This document shows, in pieces, positions 17,631-25,367 of a stretch of 64,000 nucleotides of DNA. The stretch spans positions 1,364,001-1,428,000 of the forward strand of contig NZ_CP042220.2 in NCBI RefSeq assembly GCF_007858975.2, written 5' to 3'. The notes under the pieces were generated by a model that was given only the letters and a program-made list of their open reading frames with translations, was not told where the DNA came from and made no database searches. The first letter of the stretch is position 1; every line of letters begins with the position of its first letter. The DNA is from Dickeya poaceiphila. Lineage in GTDB: Bacteria > Pseudomonadota > Gammaproteobacteria > Enterobacterales > Enterobacteriaceae. The translations under genes were made by a program, and so were the position numbers.

Positions 17631-18489
17631 ATGAATGTAAATGTTGCAAAAACTCTGCAATCAGAAGAGCAGGTTTTCACCACTATTAGTGGAGATTCTG
17701 TTGATGAGTTAGTGAAAAATGGTTCTCACTACCGGTGAGAGAATTTCATCCAGAGCTGGAAATGCACTACAAGCTTATGGCGTAAATTATGTTCTTAAGG
17801 ATCCAGGAAATCGCTTGCATAACATTAGAGCTGGTGCCATAAGGTATTTATCTCGAGAGTATTTGGCTTATTTTAGTGGTAGTCTGAGGGCTAAGGATGG
17901 TCTGGCAAAAGCATCTAAATTCTGGATGACGCTTGTTGACGAAAATGGGAATGTCAATTCAAATTATGGATATTATGTGTTTTATGAGCCGGTTGAAGGT
18001 TATGGCAACCAATACAATTGGGTGAAAAATGTACTTATAAAAAATAAAGATTCCCGCCGCGCTATTATAAACATCAATCAAAATTATCATAAATCAGACA
18101 CTAAGGATTTTCCTTGTACTATCGGCATGCAGTTCTATATCAAGAATGACACATTACATTGTGAAACCATTTCACGAAGCACGGATGTAATTACGGGTCT
18201 TCCCTATGATATGGGCTTTTTCTCATTTATCCATGAGTTGATATGGAAAGACCTGAGAGAGAGTGGGATGGATAAACTCAAGCTAGGCATAACAGTAATG
18301 AAAACTACATTCACACAAATCTATGATAAGACTTTAAATAAAGCGACAGAAGTGGCGGAATGTAGTGAAATAAAACCGTTTTCTGAAAAAATGCCTCAGA
18401 TAGAATCAGCAGAAGAAACGTTGTCGGATATATTATCTGGTGCCGCTAATACCAATGTTATGAAATGGATTTATAAACATGCAGAATAA
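17631..18489 (+). pseudogene. Thymidylate synthase-fold (d)CMP hydroxymethylase-like protein, frameshifted at an A5 run
   Basis: Most of the protein is in the frame from 17719 to 18489. It has the thymidylate synthase landmarks: DSRRAIINI (phosphate arginines), the catalytic cysteine in FPCTIGMQFYI, and SRSTDVITGLPYD. The family's Asn of GLPFN is Asp here (GLPYD). In known enzymes Asp at this site shifts preference from dUMP to (d)CMP, as in T4 dCMP hydroxymethylase. The start with a good ribosome site (AGGGA at 17621) is ATG 17631 in another frame; both frames join at the A5 run 17714-17718. With four As the start would read ELVKMVLTTG...SRAG, matching the family N-terminus. Repaired length is 285 residues. 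The His-x-Tyr of the later GDTHLYSNH motif is not conserved. Overlaps the next gene by 11 bases. Confidence 0.75.
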
Positions 18490-19050
18490 ACACGTGACAC
18501 TTCTATTGGCTTCTGATAATGAAGCAAAAATTTCATCAGTAAGGAATACATGTTCTTTTATTTTTGAGAATTTCACACTTAAACATAAAAGTGTTGAATC
18601 AGGCGTCAGTGAAACACCGCAAAGCGATGATGAGGCAATTAGTGGTTGTCAAACTAGAATTAAAAATATTGAATTAGTACAGGATAGTTATGTTGATTAT
18701 ATTATTGCTCTTGAAGGGTTGACGGAAAAAACATCATTTGGAAATTTTGTATATGGATGGGCAGTTATTAAAGATGTTGTCACATCGGAACTCTATTATG
18801 GTTGCAGTGGGAAAGTAATGCTTCCTGCTATTGTAGCAGAAAAAATCGATAAAAAATCAAGCTTTCAGATATCATTCTGGGGTTGAATCCAGAGATATCT
18901 CAATCAGATATAGATAAAGTAGGAACTAATGGTGTGCTAACAGGAGGTTTATATACAAGAGTCGATGAATTCGAGACAGCACTAAAATGTGCATTTGGCT
19001 CTTTAGTGGCTCATAAGGATTTTTCATATGGTAAAAATAGTAATTTTTGA
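18479..19050 (+). pseudogene. DUF84 / YjjX-like non-canonical NTP phosphatase, frameshifted at an A6 run
   Basis: The first frame (18479-18886) shows the NTPase_1 start LLLASDNEAKISSVR, the VESGVSETPQSDDEA segment and the DYIIALEG motif, all typical of inosine/xanthosine triphosphatases such as E. coli YjjX. The C-terminal part (SDIILGLNPE, then GTNGVLTGGLYTR) is in a second frame ending at 19050. The switch falls at the A6 run 18851-18856; a seventh A would restore one frame of 190 residues. The family removes damaged or non-standard nucleoside triphosphates. In this setting it could clean up or process a modified pyrimidine or purine nucleotide, which is inference. It overlaps the preceding gene by 11 bases and the next by 23. 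Confidence 0.75.
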
Positions 19051-19704
19051 TTTGGACGATACATTGGTCAGCCATAAAGCAGGGGCTGACTCTGCTTTAA
19101 AAGCAGTAACAGACTGGATCGTCAAGTATCAATATGCTAAGGCGAATAGCGATTTCAGTGCGTTTCGAGAATTTTTTTATAAGAAAAATCAATATCTATG
19201 GGAGGATTTTGTATTAGGAAGCATTGAGATGAAAATGATTTTTGATAAAAGGTTTGAATATATATTTGACTGGTTTGATATTAAATTACTAAAGCATAAG
19301 AAGTTAATTGAAGGTATTTACTGGGATGATTATTTCAGTAATTGTTCTTTAACAAGAGATTGGGTTCCTTTATTAAGTGAGTTAAGTGAAAAATTGCCAT
19401 TGATAATCTGTAGTAATGGTATGGATAAGGTTCAGATCAAAAAATTAGAGAATAAAAATATAAAAAAATATTTTAAAAGTCTCTATTTTGGTAAGTCTTA
19501 CCCGGAGTGTAAGCCAAATAAGGTTTTTTTTATAAGATATTAGATGAATATGCCCTGAGACCTAAAGATGCTCTTATGATAGGAGACAGTATTTCAAATG
19601 ATATTCGTCCCTGTCAAGAGCTAGGGATGCAGACATTACATTATTCTGAAAAAATTTCATTCGATAAGTTCAAAAAGGATATGTTGGGGTTTATTAATGG
19701 ATGA
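19028..19704 (+). pseudogene. YjjG-like HAD phosphatase, frameshifted at a T8 run
   Basis: A haloacid-dehalogenase-type phosphatase. Motif I is FDLDDTL near the N-terminus, motif II is ICSNG, the lysine of motif III lies in CKPNK, and motif IV GDSISND is in a second frame. The first frame stops at 19543; the switch lies in the T8 run 19524-19531, where a ninth T would restore KVFFYKILDEYALRPKDALM and a 225-residue protein ending at 19704. The cap region (KKNQYLWEDFVLGSIEMK) resembles E. coli YjjG, a pyrimidine 5'-nucleotidase. Without the second frame the acidic residues of motif IV are lost, so the short product should be inactive. The next gene starts 8 bases before the repaired stop. Confidence 0.75.
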
Positions 19705-20986
19705 TAAATTAATTTTTAAAGAGATAAAATATTTAAATTCAGAAGATATGTGTTTTGAAGTAGGGGATATTCGGATAAGAAACGACAGGATTGTAGAAGT
19801 TGGTCCTAATCTGGATGTTCATGATGAGGAAGTAGTCTTGCTAAACGGCGGTCATATTATACTGCCCGGATTGATAAATGCACATCTTCATCCTAGCAAG
19901 GAAGTTTATGGTAGCCTATTAGACTCATCCCCCATTGATAAGGTATTAGACACCGTACATAAAAATAATGAGCTTGAAGATCCAGAAGGTCAGTATATAT
20001 CATCAATAAAATCAATCGGATGTGCTTTAAGAAAAGGAGTTACTTCATTCGGGATTTTTACTAGCCGAATCGAAAGTGATTACCGGGCTGTCACTGAAGT
20101 GGGAGTTCGCTGTGTTATCAATTTTTGTCAAAGTAACTATTGGGCTGGAAGTGGTAAAAGCCCGAAAAATAAATCAATAGATACTATCTCAAGTGAGTAT
20201 TTTTTAGCAGAGAAACTTTACCAAAACGATTTAGTGAATATCACACCAGCAACTGCTTCAGAATTATCTGCTGACGACTTATTATTAGTCATGCTTCATG
20301 ACATTGCGATAAAGCGTAGCAGGAGGTTTACCTTACACATAAATGAAGGAAGTCACCAGGTAAACGCACATATCAATATGTATTCTAAAAGTGGTATTGA
20401 GCGGTTACATGAGTTGGGGGTGCTTGATCATAACACTACGCTTATTCATGCTAGTTATCTGAGTGACAGAGAGATAGAAATAATAAAAGAATCAAAATGT
20501 AGTCTTGTGCATTGTCCGGTCAGTAACAGTTTCGTAGGGGCCGGAACCATGCCCGCGAAAAAGTTTTCATCAACAAACCACATTGGCCTTGGTACGGATG
20601 CAGCGATGGTTAATCCAGTCAATGATCTGACGTTTGATGCGCTTTTTTCATTATATCATCATGGTGATAGTGAATTTATCAATAAAATTGATGCCAAATC
20701 AGTTCTTCATATGATTACTTTTGGCGGTGCAGAGGCCCTTGGATTGAAAGATACAGGAAAAATTCAATCAGGATTCAAAGCTGACTTGATAATTTATAAA
20801 GAAAATGAAATGGATAATGAATATATTAATACACCAGTTTCAATACTCAAAATGATCAATAAAGAAAATCCCTGTCATGTATTAATTGATGGTGATTTTG
20901 TTATTAAAGAAAATTGCTTTAAAAATATAAAAATTATCGATAGTGTAAAAGAGTATTCCTCAATAAGAAATAGGGTTAAGCTATGA
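19697..20986 (+). CDS. Amidohydrolase-family deaminase (ATZ/TRZ-like)
   Basis: A 429-residue metal-dependent hydrolase of the amidohydrolase superfamily. The beta-sandwich halves at both ends surround a barrel with the metal ligands HLH in INAHLHP, His in TLHINEG, His in LIHASYLS and Asp in GLGTDAA. Close families deaminate guanine, cytosine, S-adenosylhomocysteine or triazines, so a nucleobase or nucleoside amine is the likely target, but the substrate pocket cannot be read. The frame is intact. ATG 19697 overlaps the repaired HAD stop by 8 bases, and the stop overlaps the next start (ATGA at 20983-20986). Confidence 0.82.
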   Translation: MDDKLIFKEIKYLNSEDMCFEVGDIRIRNDRIVEVGPNLDVHDEEVVLLNGGHIILPGLINAHLHPSKEVYGSLLDSSPIDKVLDTVHKNNELEDPEGQYISSIKSIGCALRKGVTSFGIFTSRIESDYRAVTEVGVRCVINFCQSNYWAGSGKSPKNKSIDTISSEYFLAEKLYQNDLVNITPATASELSADDLLLVMLHDIAIKRSRRFTLHINEGSHQVNAHINMYSKSGIERLHELGVLDHNTTLIHASYLSDREIEIIKESKCSLVHCPVSNSFVGAGTMPAKKFSSTNHIGLGTDAAMVNPVNDLTFDALFSLYHHGDSEFINKIDAKSVLHMITFGGAEALGLKDTGKIQSGFKADLIIYKENEMDNEYINTPVSILKMINKENPCHVLIDGDFVIKENCFKNIKIIDSVKEYSSIRNRVKL

Positions 20987-21600
20987 AGAGAGTAGCATTT
21001 ATGTTCTCTGGCCGTGGAAGTTTGCTGTCCACTGTCAGGCAGGCTATTTTAGATTCCAAAGTCACGGCTGAATTAAGTCTTGTTATTACAAATAATGCTG
21101 ATTTCTCAGCTACAGGGAATGCTGCGTTTGATGGTGTTTCTATTGCTAAAATAGACCATCGTGACTTTAATGATCGTAGTGGTTTCGAAAAGGCGATTAC
21201 AGAAAAAATTAATAATTCCGGTATAGATCTAATAATATTAGGAGGTTTTAGAAGAATTTTTTCTCCTAAATTTGTGAAAGATTTTGGTAGTAAAACGATG
21301 AATGCCCACCCATCTTTGCTACCAGCTTTCCCTGGTGATAAGGCTCAACTTAAGGCGTTGCAGGGGGGACTGCGCATTACAGGTGCAACACTTCACTTTA
21401 TTAATGAAGAAGTTGATGCTGGTCCTATAATTGATCAGGAGGCTGTGAGAATTTTAAATGGGACTACTGAGTCTGAGCTAAAAGAGCTAATTATTTTTGC
21501 CGAGAGAAAGATGATCTATCGTGCAGTTTGTGCTTTTCTGGAGTCCAGGTTATCTATTCACGATAACAAAGTTGTCTATGAAGGATATTCTGATGTATAG
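20983..21600 (+). CDS. PurN-like 10-formyltetrahydrofolate-dependent formyltransferase
   Basis: A 205-residue single-domain formyltransferase resembling glycinamide ribonucleotide transformylase (PurN). It starts with the Rossmann-type VAFMFSGRGSLL, has the catalytic Asn and His in MNAHPSLLPAFPG and the catalytic Asp in EVDAGPIIDQEAV. PurN proper belongs to purine synthesis beside purM, but here the gene lies inside an AT-rich, tightly overlapping operon with nucleotide-modifying enzymes, so a specialised amine acceptor is more likely. The frame is intact. It overlaps both neighbours (4 bases upstream, 8 downstream). Confidence 0.82.
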   Translation: MKRVAFMFSGRGSLLSTVRQAILDSKVTAELSLVITNNADFSATGNAAFDGVSIAKIDHRDFNDRSGFEKAITEKINNSGIDLIILGGFRRIFSPKFVKDFGSKTMNAHPSLLPAFPGDKAQLKALQGGLRITGATLHFINEEVDAGPIIDQEAVRILNGTTESELKELIIFAERKMIYRAVCAFLESRLSIHDNKVVYEGYSDV

Positions 21601-22798
21601 AATAAAGAACGATATCGTTGCCGCTAGTTGTGTTGCCAGCATTCTATTTCTGGCTATTGTCAGTTTAGGGCTTTCGCTGGCAGTATTGCCTCTGTTTGTA
21701 AGTAAATATCTTGAGTATTCACCATTCTATATCGGATTAGTTGTTGCAGCTGAGTCAATTGCTACTCTGGCATCCAGAGCTTATGCAGGTAGATACTCAG
21801 ATCGAAATGGGCCCAAAAAAGGCATGGTATTTGGGCTGAGTTTAACTATTATTGCGGGGTTGATGGTTTTTATTGTTTTCTATCTCGATAACCCGGGTGT
21901 ATTTTCGTATATTATTATAATTCTTTCTCGACTTATTATGGGTGGGGGGGAAAGTCTAATCTTTACCTGTAGCGGTACATGGCCGATAGGCCTTGTCGGC
22001 AGAGAGCATGCAGGAAAAATAATGTCTTGGGTCGGTATTGCCATGTTCCTTGGACTGGCTATTGGGAATTATGCTGGTATATGGTCATATTACAATATAG
22101 GTATCATGCTTTCTGCATTTTTTATGACAATCCTTCCTGTATTGGGATTTATAATTGTAATGATTGTCAGGCCTGTTATTTTTCATCCCGAAAGCAATCA
22201 GCCGACTCTTTTTTTTGCTGTTAAGAGAATTTGGAAGGCGGGATCTGGTTTTTCTCTGGCAAATATTGGCTATGCCTCAGTAACTACTTTTTTAGTTCTT
22301 TATTTTATTGAAAGTGGATGGTCTGTATATAGTGCATTTGCCCTATCGTTGTTCGGTATTGGATATGTGCTATCTCGTCTTACATTAGGCTGGAAAGCCG
22401 ATTCTTGCGGGTTAAAGATGACACTGTTTTCCCTTGCTATCGAGGCATCTGGATTGCTTTTGATTGCCATATCATCTCACGCTTATATCGCAATGGCAGG
22501 GTCTTTCCTTACCGGATTTGGTTTATCGATGGTATATCCTTTGCTCGCTTTGCCAGCCTTAAAAAGTATGCCAGAAGAGAATATTGGGCTTGCGTTGAGT
22601 ACCTATGAGTCATGCTTTGATATCGGCATATTACTGGCTGGATTGATTGGTGGCACAATCGTTTCAATCTTTGGTTATTCTGGGATTTATTTTTTTTCAT
22701 TTTTATGTTGTATACTGGCATCGTTTTCCACTGTAATGGCATACCGGCAATTAAAACATACTGGAAGGATGGTAAACCATCAAGCAGCTCTCGAGTAA
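21593..22798 (+). CDS. MFS transporter, probable exporter of the island product
   Basis: A 401-residue major facilitator protein with about twelve hydrophobic segments. The loop between helices 2 and 3 reads SRAYAGRYSDRNGPKKGM, the family G-x-x-x-D-R-x-G-R/K signature. I chose the ATG at 21593 with AAGGA at 21581-21585 (spacing 7), overlapping the formyltransferase by 8 bases; the open frame starts further upstream inside that gene. It resembles drug or sugar efflux members. Placed last in a biosynthesis-like operon, it most likely exports the product or gives self-protection (inference). Confidence 0.8.
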   Translation: MYRIKNDIVAASCVASILFLAIVSLGLSLAVLPLFVSKYLEYSPFYIGLVVAAESIATLASRAYAGRYSDRNGPKKGMVFGLSLTIIAGLMVFIVFYLDNPGVFSYIIIILSRLIMGGGESLIFTCSGTWPIGLVGREHAGKIMSWVGIAMFLGLAIGNYAGIWSYYNIGIMLSAFFMTILPVLGFIIVMIVRPVIFHPESNQPTLFFAVKRIWKAGSGFSLANIGYASVTTFLVLYFIESGWSVYSAFALSLFGIGYVLSRLTLGWKADSCGLKMTLFSLAIEASGLLLIAISSHAYIAMAGSFLTGFGLSMVYPLLALPALKSMPEENIGLALSTYESCFDIGILLAGLIGGTIVSIFGYSGIYFFSFLCCILASFSTVMAYRQLKHTGRMVNHQAALE

Positions 22799-22893
22799 TA
22801 TATTGCCAGTTGTGAAAAACTGGCTGGTCTGATAAATAATCAGAGCTTGCTGGCGTAGGAATGTGTAAGGGTTTTTTATCGCTATCATTAATA

Positions 22894-22930
22894 CCAAGAC
22901 CCGTATCTCTGGAGCGGGTCTTGGTTGTTT
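22894..22930 (+). terminator. Intrinsic terminator after the island operon
   Basis: CCAAGACCCG (22894-22903) pairs with CGGGTCTTGG (22915-22924), followed by TTGTTT. It ends plus-strand transcription from the MFS gene and also sits just past the minus-strand stop of the binding-protein gene. Confidence 0.75.
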
Positions 22931-22969
22931 GATGTTGTACTGTTCAGAACATGCAGTAGTGATAACAGT

Positions 22970-23202
22970 CGTTATTGCACCCGTACATCGAAACCGGGGA
23001 AATATTGTTTCGCCAGTTTCTCGACGGTGCCGTCGTCTTTCACGTGTTTGATAGCCTTGTCCAGTTCGGCTTTCAAGGCTTCATCACCTTTACGCAGGCC
23101 AAAACCGATGCCGCTGCCCAGAATCGAGCTGTCTTCCACCGGACCGCCGATAAAGGCGAAACCTTTGCCTTCCGGCTTATCCAGGAAACCGGACTGGCCT
23201 GC
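22970..23202. repeat. Right copy of the 233-bp direct repeat flanking the island
   Basis: The 3' third of the complete binding-protein gene, matching 16902-17134. Together the copies bracket the 5.8-kb AT-rich segment. Confidence 0.85.
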
Positions 23203-23748
23203 CGCCGCCATCACCAGCGTACCGTCCAGACGGCCTGCTGCCAGGTCGTCGTATGCCAGATTCTGATCTTTGTAGCTTGTCACTGTCACGCCTTTCGGCT
23301 CCCAGTGCGCCTTGGCATACACTTCCTGAATCGAACCCTGCAACACACCGATATTCTTGCCTTTCAGCGCTTCTGCCGTCGGTGCCAGACCAGTATCCGG
23401 TTTGCCAACTAATTGGGTAGGAATACGGTAGATAGGCTGAGTGAAATCAATCGCTTCTTTGCGCTTTTCCGTGATGTTCATCGCGGAGTTGATGGCATCG
23501 AACTTTTTGGCTTGCAGTGCCGGGATCAGGGCATCAAAGGAGGTCTCGACCCAGTTGCATTTGAAATTGCCGGCTTTACAGATGGCGTTGCCCAGATCGA
23601 TATCGAATCCTTCCAGTTGGCCTTTGGCGTTTTTGCTTTCAAACGGCGGGTATTCCGCTTCCAGACCAAAACGCAGTTCGGTTTGCGCCAGCGCAGCAGT
23701 AGAGGACAGTAACCCTAGTGACAACATCAGTATGCTTAATTTTTTCAT
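22972..23748 (-). CDS. Periplasmic basic amino-acid binding protein (ArgT/HisJ/FliY type)
   Basis: A 258-residue solute-binding protein of ABC family 3. A signal peptide (MKKLSILMLSLGLLSSTAALA) precedes the mature TELRFGLEAEYPPFESKN. The ligand-binding elements include LEGFDIDLGNAICK and the segment after FDALIPALQAKKFDAINSAMNIT. Relatives bind lysine/arginine/ornithine or histidine. I chose the Met at 23748, since it gives a clean signal peptide; the frame is open for 18 more codons. It lies 114 bases after the aminotransferase gene in the same direction, so both could be one unit under the ArgR box at 25091. No permease or ATPase is adjacent. A truncated paralogue lies at 16904. Confidence 0.88.
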   Translation of the reverse strand: MKKLSILMLSLGLLSSTAALAQTELRFGLEAEYPPFESKNAKGQLEGFDIDLGNAICKAGNFKCNWVETSFDALIPALQAKKFDAINSAMNITEKRKEAIDFTQPIYRIPTQLVGKPDTGLAPTAEALKGKNIGVLQGSIQEVYAKAHWEPKGVTVTSYKDQNLAYDDLAAGRLDGTLVMAAAGQSGFLDKPEGKGFAFIGGPVEDSSILGSGIGFGLRKGDEALKAELDKAIKHVKDDGTVEKLAKQYFPGFDVRVQ

Positions 23749-23862
23749 AGCGGGAACGATCTCCGGTAAATCAATGAGTAGTGTGCAAATCGTCATCATC
23801 AAACAGCATTACCATCAGGTACAGATCAGGTGCAACCACCTTCATCGGCAGGTGATGGTCGG

Positions 23863-25038
23863 TTAACGCCTTGTGCCTGTCACCTGGCACAACGCTTTTG
23901 CACCGGCCAGTAGCGTAGCGTCATCTTTAGAAAACGACAGGCGAATCAATTTATTATCAGTACCATCGGTGTAAAACGCTGATAGCGGAATGGTCGCTAC
24001 ACCGTGGTCGACGATCAGTCGCTTGACCATGTCGCTGTCGCTTTCATCACTGAAGTGCGCGAAGCTCGCCAGCATGAAGAACGAACCGGCGGAGGGCAGC
24101 AGTTCAAAGGGGCTGCCCTGCAACGCCTGCGTTAACAGATCGCGTTTTTGTTGATAGAACTGCCCCAACGACAGATAGGTAGCGGGGTCTGCCATGTACT
24201 CGGCAAAGGCATATTGCATCGGCGTGTCGGCAGAGAACATCATAAACTGGTGGATTTTGAGGATCTCATCCATCAGCGCCGCCGGGGCCAGACAATAACC
24301 GACGCGCCAGCCGGTGACGTGAAAGGTTTTGCCAAACGATGAGACGATGACGCTGCGTGCTGCCAGTTCGCTGTGGGTCGCCATGCTGTGATGCTGTTGT
24401 CCGTCAAACACCACATGTTCGTAGACTTCGTCGGACAGGATCACGATATCGGTGTTACGCGTCAGACGGGCCAGTTGCGCCAGATCGTCGGTGCTTAACA
24501 CCTGACCGCTCGGATTATGGGGCGAGTTGAGGATAATCATACGAGTACGTGGCGTGATAGCCGCCTGCACCTCGTCCCAGTTGATGGAAAAGTCCGGTAC
24601 AGCGAGTTTCAGCGCGACCGGCATCGCACCCTGTAACCGTACAATCGGCGCGTAGCTGTCAAACGACGGTTCGAAATAAATCACCTCGTCACCGGGGTGT
24701 ACTAACGCAGAAATAGCGGAGTACAGTCCTTCGCTGGCACTGGCGGTGATAGTGACCTCTTGCCCGGCGTCATAGTGTTGCCCGTACAAGCGCCGGACTT
24801 TTTCTGCCACCACCTCTTTTAGCGATACCAGTCCGGACATGGGGGCGTATTGATTATGGCCTTCGGTCATGGCGCGCGTCACCCCGGCGATCAACTCAGG
24901 GGAGCACGGGAAGCTGGGGGCACCTTGCGACAGATTGATGGCATTATGCTGGCTGGATAACTGACCAATGACGGTAAAAATGGTTGTCCCTACATCCGGT
25001 AATTTGGAACTGAACCGCACTGGGGTGTGAATCGGCAT
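23863..25038 (-). CDS. ybdL: PLP-dependent aminotransferase, YbdL-like
   Basis: A 391-residue class I/II aminotransferase very like E. coli YbdL (methionine/aromatic aminotransferase): SKLPDVGTTIFTVIGQL at the start, NLSQGAPSFP, NQYAPMSGL, ILNSPHNPSG, ILSDEVYEH, and SSFGKTFHVTGWRVGY with the PLP lysine. It swaps amino groups between methionine (or aromatic or other) amino acids and 2-oxo acids in the cytosol. The start at 25038 has GGAG 7 bases upstream; 16 more codons are open. An ArgR-type palindrome lies 53 bases upstream. The neighbouring basic amino-acid binding protein suggests a role in using imported amino acids. Divergent from the LysR gene. Confidence 0.87.
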   Translation of the reverse strand: MPIHTPVRFSSKLPDVGTTIFTVIGQLSSQHNAINLSQGAPSFPCSPELIAGVTRAMTEGHNQYAPMSGLVSLKEVVAEKVRRLYGQHYDAGQEVTITASASEGLYSAISALVHPGDEVIYFEPSFDSYAPIVRLQGAMPVALKLAVPDFSINWDEVQAAITPRTRMIILNSPHNPSGQVLSTDDLAQLARLTRNTDIVILSDEVYEHVVFDGQQHHSMATHSELAARSVIVSSFGKTFHVTGWRVGYCLAPAALMDEILKIHQFMMFSADTPMQYAFAEYMADPATYLSLGQFYQQKRDLLTQALQGSPFELLPSAGSFFMLASFAHFSDESDSDMVKRLIVDHGVATIPLSAFYTDGTDNKLIRLSFSKDDATLLAGAKALCQVTGTRR

Positions 25039-25367
25039 ATGTGATCTCCGAGGGTTGCCGTTAATACGCAGTATGTTAACACGCAATAAGTGAATAACTA
25101 TTCATGCATTAGACGTTGCGATCAGTAGTACCACAATCGAATTGTTGTCATAATAGCTATGAGGAAAATGCATGGCTTGATGCGTTTATCGATGAATTTA
25201 TCCTGTATTAGCGATAAGTCATTGTGATGATATGCGCAGTACTCCACTAAACCGGTAACCAGTAGCATGGGCGGTGTGGCGTGATTATACCGATGGTGGT
25301 AGCGCTTTTTATGCATAGTTATGTAATCAATTTACTTATGGCTAGTTGCCGAAAGGGGCTTGCGATC
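25039..25367. other. Divergent control region between aminotransferase and LysR gene
   Basis: A 329-base intergenic region. Apart from the ArgR-type palindrome at 25091-25104 it contains AT-rich promoter-like stretches near the LysR start, but no unambiguous boxes. No gene is seen in it. Confidence 0.5.
25091..25104. promoter_or_regulatory. ArgR box upstream of the aminotransferase
   Basis: TGAAT-AACT-ATTCA is a perfect match to the core of the enterobacterial ARG box (TGAATNNNNATTCA). It lies 53 bases upstream of the aminotransferase start. ARG boxes usually come in pairs; a clear second box is not seen. Arginine control of this gene and the downstream binding-protein gene is inferred. Confidence 0.6.

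Noticed and set aside
17708..17745. Programmed +1 frameshift or leader peptide at the start of the hydroxymethylase-like gene
   Set aside because: No recognised +1 shift signal (rare codon or stop in the shift site with internal Shine-Dalgarno) is present, and two further genes have comparable homopolymer indels, so a simple indel is more economical.
20983..21600. Housekeeping purN
   Set aside because: It is not beside purM, has AT-rich composition like the island and overlaps island genes on both sides, so a specialised role is favoured although the fold is the same.
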